64,000 bases of DNA, from the NCBI GenBank assembly GCA_035041965.1, contig JAPYMA010000490.1, positions 7,501 to 71,500 on the forward strand, written 5' to 3'. This document shows positions 1 through 14,100 of this stretch, piece by piece. The notes under the pieces were generated by a model that was not told the DNA's origin, searched no databases, and saw only the letters and a list, made by a program, of their open reading frames with translations. The position numbers were made by a program, and so were the translations under genes. The stretch comes from Anisakis pegreffii. Its lineage: Eukaryota > Nematoda > Chromadorea > Rhabditida > Anisakidae. The first letter of the stretch is position 1. The number at the start of each line of letters is the position of its first letter.

Positions 1-1258
1 TGAGTTGTATTTGAGAGTTATGGGATTAACGAAAAGTTTATTGTAGTTGTGCATAAATTAACTTTTGAGGAAGTTGCGATAGAAAGAAGGCTCAGTACTA
101 TGCATGAAGCTGATGAATGCTAACACGGAAACACTTCTTGGGGCTAACACTTATCAGTGAGCCTTACATCTTTTTGCTTGTACATTAAATAGAATATGAT
201 GAGCATACAAAATGGACGTTAAAGTAGTGTTGCATAAATAATACGGTCGTCGTTTTTAGATCTAGCAAATATGCAGTACAGATATTCTTTGTTCCATTGC
301 CTACTCAACAAATCAATCTTATTCCAAAAACTCCATTATCTATCACCAACTCAATGCACTTCCTCCCGTTCACATCATTGTTCATATCATTCGTTAATTG
401 AGTTTCAAACTAGAGGCTTGCTGATCGATATGGTTCTAAATTTATAAGTGTACCATTGATCTTATTACATTGTTATTACTGTATGATTGTCGTCATATAT
501 TTAATTATCAAACAGATCATTCTGTCTATTTCGAAAGTAAACTACATTTCGTAAAATTGTATTGCACAGCATCATGTGGGCAAATGCCATTTAATAAGTG
601 GAATCTAATTTCATTTCATCATCCTGTACTCATCCATCATCAACCTCATTAACACCCTCGTAATATGATACATTTTTCGTCGACTTTTGATTTTTTGTTT
701 CAATTCAGTATTTCAGCAGTTCATTCTTTTTATTACACTACGAGCAACAGCAAGATTCATTCATAAGTTCAGCAAACATCATCGAGCTTAGAATGAATCG
801 GATACAATGTAATGCCAATTAGATGTAAATACTTTATGCGTAAGTGCATAACGTTTCTAACTGTTCCGGGACGCGAATGACAGCAACTAATGTCAATAAT
901 GCAACATTAATTTTTATGTGTATGTGCGTACGCTCCTCAATATGAAACTGAAACACAAATCAAAAATCGTTCATTTGTATGTTCGATGCATATTTGTATC
1001 TGTTCGCCTCGAATCTCATCATATCGATACCTTGTCGGTTATGACGCAACCGCTGAAGTTGCTCTTCTGGCAAAATTTTAGAATCTGCTATCTTTACAAG
1101 TGCTAAAGTGATATATCTGAAGTGACATATATCAGTAGGGCAATTAGGGTGTAAAATTCTAATTTTTTTCGATGAAAATGAGTTGAACGTAAACGATGAA
1201 TGAAACGAGGCATATTGTACAGAAAAGTTTTCCTGTTGTGTTGGTTTTTATAACTTTT
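1..1258. other. Leading region, no recognisable gene
   Basis: Only short open frames rich in rare residues and lacking credible splice context are seen on either strand. No known domain, RNA gene or repeat was recognised here. Confidence 0.5.
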
Positions 1259-1495
1259 CTATTTCTCGACTCGGGTTGTAACTTTTAAACAACCTATCTG
1301 TACAGTCGGTCGGTGGTTCCTTTTTGCTCGCCCTTTTATGCCACGCGGTATAGTTGATTTGATTGTATATTTCGTTAGGTCCTCGCCTGGCCAACGTCTT
1401 GTTTCTGGTTCAATTTGGTTGAGTGCTCTTTTTCTGTCTCTGGGTAGAGGTTTACGGATCGCTCCTTGTTTTGTTGTACACTCAAACTTGGGTAA
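1259..1495 (-). other. Basic 78-codon open frame running out of a genomic SL1 copy
   Basis: Reading the minus strand, a frame without stops begins inside the SL1 match and runs 78 codons to a TAG at 1259-1261. It has no ATG. The translation is very rich in Arg and Lys (for example RKPLPRDRKRAL, RRWP and GRAKRN), like a ribosomal or nucleic-acid-binding protein, but I cannot assign it. It could be the 5' part of a retroposed trans-spliced transcript or a chance frame. No poly(A)-like tract was noticed at the far end. Confidence 0.25.
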
Positions 1496-1502
1496 TTAAA
1501 CC
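1481..1502 (-). other. Perfect genomic copy of the 22-nt SL1 spliced leader
   Basis: The minus strand reads GGTTTAATTACCCAAGTTTG followed by AG, identical to the canonical nematode SL1 leader. In a true SL1 RNA gene the leader is followed directly by a GT splice donor; here it is followed by TGTACA, so the nearest GT is one base out of place. I also see no clear Sm site or 5S rRNA gene nearby. It is therefore more likely a reverse-transcribed leader or a decayed SL gene than a working SL RNA gene. Confidence 0.7.
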
Positions 1503-3024
1503 TTTTATCAACATGATATAATGCGAGCGCGTAATAGGTGTAACATCATAATATATATATGCGAATAATCTTTAACATACATGAGCGAACGTTTTCTAGT
1601 TTATATGGCAAACGATATTTAAAACAGATATTTAACTTTAAGGAATAAATTGAACTTTATCACTGATCACAAGATGGAGTAGTTGTTCCAGCTTCATCCT
1701 TTTATACGTTAGGAAATAGGCGTGGTGATCTTCGATTCATGAGTTTACAAATGCCGAAGTTATCTGATTAACTTTGAACGTTAAGCATTTATAATGATGA
1801 CCCATGACGTGGTCGAACGTGTTCTCTTCACAAAGGTACTTTTGGTATCCTTTAGTCGAGATTAGTGAGGGCAAACGATCTCTGAACACCGAGATGGTTA
1901 ATTTACGTAATTCATCGGAGTCCAGTTTCGATAATCCTTTAAGCATTTGAATTAATTGCGGATTGTCCTTTAAGCATTTGAAAAGTGATCTCTGGTTAAA
2001 AGAGTCAAAGTGTAAGAGTGACGCCGTATAATTGATCACTTCATATAATTAATGACTTCATATATTTTGTTATTCGTTGACTTCATATATTTTATTATGC
2101 CCACTCAGAGCAATCTATTTTTAGTCACATGATAATCATCATAGATTTTGTGCTTTCATATATATAGATATATATTTTATTTAATAATCGCGATATTTCG
2201 CGACACATATCAAATAATGCAATCCAGAACGAGCTCTGAAGCAATTCAACGCAAGGCTTAAACAAACAAGAGACGTTTGTGAATGTGATATCTTCTTGGC
2301 TGCTCTTATGTGCATTGCAATGCCCTCTGATTGAAATGATTAAAACCGTCTAGTGAATGATCAATTTGAAAATTAACCTAAAACGTCTTGTCTTTATTCT
2401 TATTACTGTAACTACGTTTCCTTGTTGCTTGTGTCTTCATGATCATTATGATTATATTTTTAATGCATAATGATATGATTTAAGTCACATTATGATATTT
2501 GTTTCAGTAGAGATGTGACTGCTATTATTGTTGTGTACTGTTATCAATAATAACCAAATTCAAGTTATGCATTTATTCAAACTTCAACCATAATCTTGTA
2601 TTTTTGATGAAAAAACTCATCATTAACAACACCATGATTGGTATTGAGCCATGTGAATTTGGAAATATCAAAAATGTTGCGAAGGTATGATCTAATTCTG
2701 CATATATTATTACACATTCATATAGATAATAGCAGTAATGCTCATGATCATCAAGATTTGTATATGTTTGGGGACCGTAGCGTTTTGTTATTGCCATTTT
2801 GCTGCCGGGACGTTTTGCTTTCGATAGTTATTTCTTCTCATCAGCAAATCTTCGTATGTCTCCTTCCAAAGATCTGTTCGAGGCTAACATGCAGTGCTTG
2901 TGGAAAGCATACATCTTCAATTAAGTTACATTTTGATCGGGAGTTTCCAAAGACTTACGACTAACAGTATTTCATCTGAATTGAAAACAATGTCAAACAA
3001 GTTGATGTGTGGTTGAGACTTCCC
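1503..3024. other. Intergenic, one unassigned minus-strand frame
   Basis: A 100-codon minus-strand frame at 1737-2039 (contains QLIQMLKGLSKLDSDELRKL) has ordinary amino-acid composition but no recognised domain and no clear splice partners. It might be an exon of an unknown gene or chance. A short AT run lies near 2160. Nothing else was recognised. Confidence 0.3.
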
Positions 3025-3180
3025 AGGGCTTAGGCTAAACCACACCCTGCGCTTAGGCTGTGGCTTATCCCGGTGTTAAGCTAAGGTTCATAACAACAGA
3101 CTGAGGGGCAGATCAGGCTTAGTCTGAGGCTTGTCCCAAGCTCGGGTTGAGGTTTATCCTGGGCCTATTTCATATTTTGA
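3025..3180. repeat. Degenerate TTAGGC-like interspersed repeat
   Basis: The stretch repeats variants of GGCTTAGGCT and GGCTTAT (near 3027, 3052, 3062, 3115 and 3128), with inverted forms. TTAGGC is the nematode telomere repeat, but the spacing is irregular, so this looks like the core of a decayed foldback element such as the one near 11.5 kb. Confidence 0.45.
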
Positions 3181-3556
3181 ACTAGCACCTACTTTTCTCA
3201 GTGAACTCTGTGTGAAGTTGGATTTTCTTCACATTCATGATTAACATCAATAAACTGAGAATTATTTGATTGATTTCATCCATTACGAATTTCATCTTCT
3301 AATCAGAAGTAGCTTCAAAAAACTATGTCGAACAAAACCTTATACTATCAAAATCTATCGAAACCTTTTATCATCTGATTCAACAACAGTGAATGTGAGA
3401 GTAAAAGTTCTTTTGCTCACATGAGAGTACAATAAAGGTTTCATTTATTTTTCATTAGTTTTCGTTTAATCTGATTCAGCTGTTTGCTGATGATGGAATT
3501 TTTCTAGAAAATAAAATAGTCATTTGAATGAAGAAACTGATAACTGAGTGTTGCAG

Positions 3557-5856
<2,300 letters not shown>

Positions 5857-6676
5857 CGAAGTTTTTTTTTGAGTTTTGTCACTCTTTTATGCATTCAACT
5901 CTCAGTCAATACCACATTCCATCCAACATTGCTTTTTCAGCTAATTTTCAACTTGCTCATTTCTGCATTCAGCATTTAAAACCAATACAACATGCAGATG
6001 TTACTTGAACTGTTCATCAGTTGTCGAGAAATAAGGATTATTATTATTACAACACGGCATGAACGTTGATCGTGACAGTAATGGTAATGATAATGATAAT
6101 AAACAATACTACCAGCATCTGTGTAGTTACCATAACTTTGAAGAAATGCTACGTAAGCCTTACCTTTTCCGAGCACAACATATGCATATATTGACATGAT
6201 TAGAAATTATCATATTGCTGACTGATTGTCGTATTTGTACTTGCGAATCATGTAAAAATGTTCTTACTTACCATAAACCAACCTGCTTTTTTCTCACTTT
6301 TGCTAGCATTACAACATGTCGTTTACACCGATTTGCCAGGCAAATGGTAAAAATAAAATGTCTCACAAACTGAAAAGCTGATGTGGTGTTGGCATGGCTG
6401 CTGGGCAAATTACTGTGTATCAATAAAGATTGTGCGGAAATTCATTTTGATAGTAAACTATCAGAGAATATTTATAATAAAAGAATTTGTTATACTTGTA
6501 TTGACAGTAAACAAATATAATAAAAGAATATTGTGAGCAATGTATGAAAAAACAAGTTAGTATTCCAATTTTCTGAGCACATTCGTATCAAAGCACATCG
6601 GTATTCACATTAGTGTCAAAGCAAAATCACACTAGTATTCAGCATACGGATTAAAAAAGGTATGTACGTTTAACGT
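5857..6676. other. Intergenic, no gene seen
   Basis: No coding frame with family resemblance and no RNA gene found. A short run of ATG/GATAAT repeats lies near 6084-6100. Confidence 0.5.
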
Positions 6677-6684
6677 ACTAGGCA

Positions 6685-6875
6685 CAGTGATGGTAACTGA
6701 ACGAAATTTAAGTTCAGTTGGAATCCAACCGAGACGACTTATTAAGATTCAGAAATTTGATATTCCGACCGAATCCTTTCTTGGAATTTCAAAATTTGAT
6801 ACTACAACGAATTTCGGACTGCGACCGAATTTAACTCGATTTTACCGACCCAAATTCGGTCGGTTGCTATCACTG
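6685..6875. mobile_element. hAT-like MITE, 191 bp
   Basis: The ends are inverted: CAGTGATGGTAACTGAAC at the left and the reverse complement CAGTGATAGCAACCGACC at the right. The flanks ACTAGGCA (6677-6684) and ACTGGGAA (6876-6883) match at 6 of 8 bases, which fits a decayed 8-bp target duplication as made by hAT transposases. Its ends resemble the element at 16244-16440. No coding capacity. Confidence 0.75.
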
Positions 6876-6883
6876 ACTGGGAA

Positions 6884-8178
6884 TATGAAAATGGGCAATT
6901 GTACAAATGACCAGGATGCACGCAATTTCAAAACGTGATATGACGTGAAAGTATAGGCAATGAAGGAAACAAAATATTTGTGAAGCTGTATCTGTAATTA
7001 TCGGTTGAAAACATGAGGGAAAAAGGAAGAAGTTGTGAAATATTTTGTTCGTTAGACATTACAGAAACTCAGCACGACTAAATTATTCAATGTGTTGTTC
7101 AGTTTGAAGACGTCCTTTCGCGCAAGAGAAGTGTTACTGAACTGTATCCTTTTAAATTTAAACGTGAAGCTTAATGGCATGTTTTCAATAGATTCATCAT
7201 ATATTAACCAAATTTTCAATAAGAAATAGCACTCTACTCTTAAAATCAACTTGAATGATTTTTACACGAAAGAACATCTAATGAATTTGAAGTTTGACAC
7301 GAAATATAATTTTTTAAGCAATAAGTGATGACCTGTATGATGAATGCAAAGAATTATCAGGATGCTGACAAGATCTGCGGGTATAGATCACCAGCACATG
7401 ATGCATGTAGTGCACACATTTAATGTTAGCAGGTTTGGTCTCAGGTTTTAGTGCAGATTTCATTTATTCATGATCCATAATCTTGCTTTTCATGTTTGTC
7501 GAGAAAAAGGAAGAAGGGAAAAATTGTCAAATTATTTCAATCCTATATTTATTCAGAAACAAAAATTGGAATCTGACTTTTCATGCATTGATAGCGCAAG
7601 GGTAGGACGATCGACTCCCGTCAAAAAGGTTAACTATATTGTTATATCCCGAATTACACCAATTTGTCATCAAAAGGCGTATACGGCTTCATTCGCCTGA
7701 GTTGATGTTCAAATTTAAGTGCGATCTTGTGAAATAATCTCCTTTATACACTTGCATAAACTGATAATTTATTCTTGCTGAACTTTTTCGCTTATTTATG
7801 GGCGGGAACTTTTGTTTTTTCAATTTGATATGTCGTCATTTTTTGATCCGTAGTGTAAACTGTTTTTATAATTCTAATTACGATTAGACTGGAATTTCTT
7901 TAAAATGGTTATTAGGAATTGACATGTTCTAGCTTAATAATGTTGTATAACTACATCGAAGGTAGGTAACCTAAAGTGTTTAGTTGGACGAATCAAAAAA
8001 TAGTTTATTAAGAAAGTTTTAACTTTGAGAAAACGTAGAACATGATGAAGATTATGGGATCATAAAAAAAGTTCGTAAAATGTAAAAAAATTCTGTGAGC
8101 TTGAGGTTGACGTCGAGAAGTCGGGTTTCCTGTCGAACTTGCAGGTATGTGACCATTTCAGTTGCAGGTGTTATACGT
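6884..8178. other. Intergenic, with a degraded tRNA-Trp-like patch at 7591-7635
   Basis: No gene recognised. The patch (AGCGCAAGGGTAGG, then CGACTCCCGTCA and AAGGTT) resembles the D arm and anticodon region of a tRNA-Trp but cannot form good stems, and the anticodon position reads CCC. Best seen as a tRNA relic or chance. Confidence 0.3.
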
Positions 8179-11100
8179 ATGACATCATCATTTGAGGATA
8201 TTCTCTATCGTGCTGATAGATTATCCTCTTCTACACACAGTCTATTAAATGGGCAACCTCAGGAGCAAAATCAAAATGCTTTGGATTCGGTTCGTCTTTC
8301 ACTTCGAAATTTCGGTTTAATTTCTTTGTTTTTCGATTTCTTTTTGGCTAAGATGTGGTTTTTTTAAGTGATTAATCATGACTATCTGATGTTCTTATTG
8401 TAGCTTTTGAAGAAAATTGAGGTTGATGAAGTCTACATCCGATAAACATTGTGCACATTTTTTGAAGGTAAATAGTCTGAGTGAACGTTTTGACTCATCC
8501 TTGGATTACGTATTCAAAAAAAGTGAACAGCTTTGGAGGAGGAAGGGTCGTCTAAACGAGAACGATATTCAAATTCAGGTTTTCGATTCACTTCTATATT
8601 TCAAATCATTTGTCACGGAAGGACTTTTGATTTCCATGTGAGAATGTATTTTTATTCTTATTGTCCCATCGTTTTCATCTATGTAGTATCAAAAACTTGT
8701 ACAATAGTACATTTATCATAACATGCAAGTACCTTAGTTGCACATTATAATGAATCTGCGTGATAGTCATATCTACAGTCCGATATGATGCGTATAATAT
8801 TCAACTTTAATGTGATAGATACCTTGAATTTTTCTCTAATAACATTTTAACGATGAGCTTTTAAATTTCATGCGAATATTCTGTTGGGTGAGAAAGGCTT
8901 CTCACTGGAATCTCGTACAACTCAGCTAAAAGTTGGAGCCAGTGAAATTATTGCTGAGGAAGACACTTCTGTTTCGCCATCTGGATACACAGAAATATTG
9001 ACTGAAACGACGGATTTGAATTCAGATAAAGTAAAATTAGATGCCGAAAGAGCATTTTTGAATCAATACACTGTAGATGATTGTGTAAGTCCGTTGTATT
9101 ATTGAGGAGATAATCGAGATGTTTACAAGGTCGTTAGAGTCATGCTTCGAAATAATCCTTCATTCAAACTTTAAATTTCAGAATAATGAATCTCATTTGC
9201 TATTCGTTGTTCTGCAGAGGTTTTGAGCATAATTTAGGTTGGACATTCTGTCTTATGAATGAGCTTCATTCAACTCTGAAGAGTCCGAATCAGAGCTACT
9301 GTAATTTCTTAATTTCAGCAGGACACAATTCTCAGCTATGCTTATTCAACAAGAGGTTCGCTTCCATCGCAAACTGGTGCTAATGTTCGGAAACCTGCCC
9401 TTTCATCATCTTCACGTGCTATGGAAGCAGCTTTCGCAGAAACGGTGGGATTTCGTTTTAATTTATACGTCTGAAGCAGTATTTTGATGTTTGTGGTTAG
9501 TGTTATTGGAAATTGAATTGGAATAAGCAATGCGGAGACACTACGCGACAATTTCGCTTCCATGCATAGTTAGCGTAATACGCAATGTATTTCAGTTATC
9601 CAACTACATAGAAACTAAGAATTACAACGATTTATTGAATGGGTTCATGGATGCAGCTCAACTCTGTGATATTCGAGAACATTGTGCTAAGTCGATATGG
9701 GAGCAAGGAGTAGCAGTATTGAAAACAACATATTCACAGTCGGATCGTTCCTCCGTTGATTACATCAATTGCCTAGTGCAAAGTTCACTCAGCTACCTCC
9801 ATAAAAAGTTTCTGTCTTAAATGTTCTCTACCGAAAAGCTTTATGAATTACTGTTTTTATTATTGGTGTTGTTATTAATTTTACTGCCTAGTCATGATTA
9901 TTTCAGTTTTTTAACGTACATAAGAGAAATACTGCAACGTTCAGCTAGCCCAGATGTGGCAAGCTGTGATACGGTGGAACTTGTGGGTGCTTTTTTAAAA
10001 GTGAAGAATGAACGTATTGTTCGACGACAATATCAGGTGAGAATATCAAACTTAAGTCTCCGTTTTGCGTCATATTTCAGCCTGTTTCACTCTGGTTACG
10101 CCTAAAGCAACTATTGAGATCGCTTCAGTGAATATCGGGTTAATGCAAATGTGGTGTTCATTTTGTGAATAGAATATTTAGACTATTCGAATGTGGCTAT
10201 CGATTCAGTGGAACATTAATTTGATATTAACTTGCAGGATGGTATATACGGCCCAAATGGGCAACCGGTATGGGAACTGCTTTATTATTGTTTTCGAGCT
10301 GGAGATTATGGATCGGTTGCGGAGATCGCGAAAACGCATCTTCAGAAGAGTGTTGCACTTGTAGCTGCGTTATCGTCAATTGTAAAAAGCAATCAGTGAG
10401 TTGTTCGGATTGATAGAGTGATTCGATTAAGTTTCTTGTATCAGTGAGAAAAGCGGGTGGACAGATATGAGAATATGCTAGCAGCTTTGATGATTGCTTC
10501 ATCTCAGCTTCTTTTCTTGATTCACGTACTCTGTCGAAAGAAAAAATGAACGTATAATATCTTGAAAGGTTTCGGCTCAACTTTACAGCATCAAAAAACC
10601 AAACTTCCAGCATTACAAGTAGATGAGTATTGAAACTGTACTATATAACAAACATTTCAGAGTGACAGAGCACCTCTTTACAAAGGAAAATTATGCGGAA
10701 ATAATTTTGATTGAAATTTTGATTATATTCAAAATTTAAGTTGATTAGTAATAATTCAGTAATGAAAGGAATTAATAATAATAATTTGCAGATTGTCAAT
10801 CGAAGATCGAGATAAAGTTAGCAGTGAATGGCGTTTGGAAGCCGAATCAACTGTAGACATCTATAAGAAAGGTATCTATTTGGCATTACTAGGTTGCGCT
10901 GGGAATGTGGTAGTAGCAGAGCTGTGTGACAGCATTGAGAGTTGGTTGTGGTTTAAAATATTACCTTACCGATTTGACACCGAAAGCATCTCTTTGGGGT
11001 CGTTTGCAAAACTACAACGGACGATAGCTCTTGAATATGGTTAGTTTTGATTTTATTCATAATTTTAAAAATCATTTTTGATCGTGTTTATGGTCAGTTC

Positions 11101-14100
11101 CAATAATTGTTGGATTGTATGATTTTATGCGGTTAATTTTGACCTTTTGTAACCGTTGTGGCCACTCTTTGTCGAGAGTTGTTCTGTTCTATTCGAATTG
11201 CTTTAAGCAATTGTTTTCTAATTTTATTCTTCTCTACCCATCTTCTCTATAATGAAGCCAGTTATACAGCGGACGAAATATAATTGCTGGATTGCCGCAA
11301 TTTTTTAAAACATCGTAGGAAAGTATGTCAAGTGATCAGAATCATCTATAAGAAAGCTGATGATTTTGGTCACTTTAAACCTCATTCAAAAGGGTATCTG
11401 AAGTGAATACGGAGCCGTTTCCAAGAATTGTCCAAACTTCGTATGAAAGGAGGTAATTGGATCCAAAGTTTCTTACTTCAGAACCAGCTGGTTCCAAAAT
11501 GTAAAATTTTGGGCACTTCTTTACTTTCGGGGGGGTCGCGCAAGCTCGCGCATGCCAAACCTACTGTGTATGGCCTCAGTCCAAGGTGACCTCAGCCTCA
11601 TCTAAGCGTAGCATCAGATCGCTCGATGCTACAGCAGAGGCTAGCAAGTGAACTCAGGCTTAGGCTTAGGCTGAGACTACGCTTGGGCTGAAGCCATGCG
11701 CAGTAGGCGTGGCATGCGTGAGCTTGCTCGCGTGCGACCCCCCTCCTTCCAAAGTAAAAAAGTGCCAAATTTTGAGACTAAATATCTCGCTTCGTGGACG
11801 TTTGGGCAACTTTTGGCAACACTATCGCACTCAGCTCCCGATTTCCTTTCAAACGGAGTTAGTCTCGTTCAAAAAGATGTTGATGACCTATCATAGCTTC
11901 TTGGTTAAAGCTTTAATCTGGTTGAATTGGGATCCAGAGAGAACTATGAGATTCGGAGAGTATATTTCAATTAATTCCAAGATACGTCTCATATTTTAGA
12001 CACCATCAAACTTGAGAAATTTTCAAGTTTTTTGTAGGAGTGGAATATTTTGCGTTAAATGGCGCTGATCAAGCGCTATTCTTCGAGGCGCTTTGGTTGA
12101 GTGGTCAGTTCGAGCGTGCTATTGATGCACTGTATAGGTGAGTGCGTACATGATTTCATTGTTAATTCCATCGGCTTGGAGGCAGATATAGCATTAACCT
12201 TTTCAATAGTTTAAACTCTATTAGAAATTCTTAACAACTTCTGAGGTTTCAGCAAACTAGAAATATTTTGTTGGTTTCGATCAGTGTGAGTAGCTTCAGA
12301 TAATGAACAAAAAATGTTTGTGAATAAATGCTATTGTTGTTTGCAGGTCTGGTAGATTAGTGCATGCGGTACATTTGGGGATATTAGCATATGTGAACAA
12401 TCTTTTGGTAACGTCAGCTAGTGAGGCTGGAAAATTGCGTAACTTTTTATTCATATTTGTTGTTTTTATTATCTATATTGTTGGTGTTTTGAATGCTTTT
12501 AAAATCGTAATGAAAGTTGTTTTTAATATATTTTCAATTTCCTTCAGAATATTGTTGATGTGTATCTGATGTTTGCATCAAGTGGTAAATTTTTTGTTGA
12601 TTTGTTAAATTTTAGTGATAAGAGGTGAGAAAGAATCGATTGATTGTTCGTTAAACCTTGCACGGATTGTGCTGATGTATGTCAAGTCGTTTGAATGTAC
12701 CAACGCGGAACGTGCACTCGATTATTATTTCATGTTACGACGTTTCGAAACGCCGACAGGTATTATCTTCTTATGTGACGTGACCTCTTTTCCATCTTAA
12801 AACCATAAACTAGGAAAACCATAAAAGACAACAACAACATATGCATTCAGTTATTATATCAGTTATAGACTAACAGCAAAAGCTTTCGCAGACATATTAA
12901 AATCAGTGGTTTTGCTTCGATTCGTACATATAAATAAGATAAAGGAAACGAGAGCAGATATATGGTGAAGTTTGATTAAAGATGTGCACTCAAAGCTTTT
13001 ATTATTCCAAAATGTATATGATTTTCAGGCAGTAATATGTTTAGTGCATGTGTGTCACGAGCCGTCTTTCTGAGCGGTGAGAGTGAGGAAATTTTGGGGA
13101 AGATTGATACTAGAAATGCTGTAAGAGGGCAAGGCTTCATCGACAAATATTCAAACGAAATTAATATTAATGTTATCATCAAGAAAGTAGCCAGTGATTC
13201 AGAATTGTCGAATGAGAGCGAAAGAGCCGTACAGCTGTATTCTGTCGTTGAGGTTATTTGAACGAAGTGTTTTTATTTTTATGGTATTATCGTCTCTCTT
13301 GTCATTATTCTTACTTTCTTCGAATCATGTATAAGGACTCAAAAGTGAGATGTTTTGTAGGCAACTTCAGTATAAGAATGGAAATGAGTTAGATGAGCAA
13401 CGAAGATGAGTTCAGCCATATGATTTCATTACGGCAAAAGGAGTAGTTCTGTGAGTTGGAATGGAAATTTGGGAAGTTGAGCGCTGCGAAGCCGTAGAAA
13501 GCACCGTGTGAAACAGAAATGGACTTTAAAAAGGGAGAAAATAGTTTGAATGAATAGTAATGGTTTCGGCAAGTAATAATGAAAACTTTCAGTGCTATGA
13601 TGATGCAGTACGTGCAATGTGCAGCTTTGTGATCACAACGCCTTTCGACGAATACATCAATACAAATCAAAAGTCACGTCAACTAGCCATATGGCTAATT
13701 GATTTGTATAAGCGCAGAATCAGCGAAAACGTATCTTTCCCAAACTCATTCTCAATACTTTGCTTACTCGTTGATCTATCTGCATTCTTCATGTGTTTCC
13801 ATCAGAAAAGGTAAATGTTTAGTGTTATTTTTTTGGTTAACGAACTGTTTTTCCGATTTTGTAATCAATTGGGGATTTCTTCGTTCAGAGGTTTTTGTTT
13901 TCTATAAGTTCACATGACTATAACTAAATATTCCACTGGTATTTTTGTGTGAAAATACAGTCTTTGCCTCAAGATTGATGTCCGAATTTTCATCCCTCAG
14001 TGTTATCGCTATTTATTCCCAGTGAACATCAAAATCGATAACGACTTCTAAGGTAATAATTTTAATGATAACTGCGACTATAAGATCAGTTTCTCATTTA

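Noticed and set aside
1259..1480. A ribosomal protein L39 retrocopy next to SL1
   Set aside because: A few residues (RKP.P, RRW) match by position, but the alignment is too weak and the N-terminus is missing; not claimed.
1481..1502. A functional SL1 RNA gene
   Set aside because: No GT donor directly after the leader, no clear Sm site at the expected distance and no 5S rRNA gene nearby; kept as a genomic SL1 copy only.
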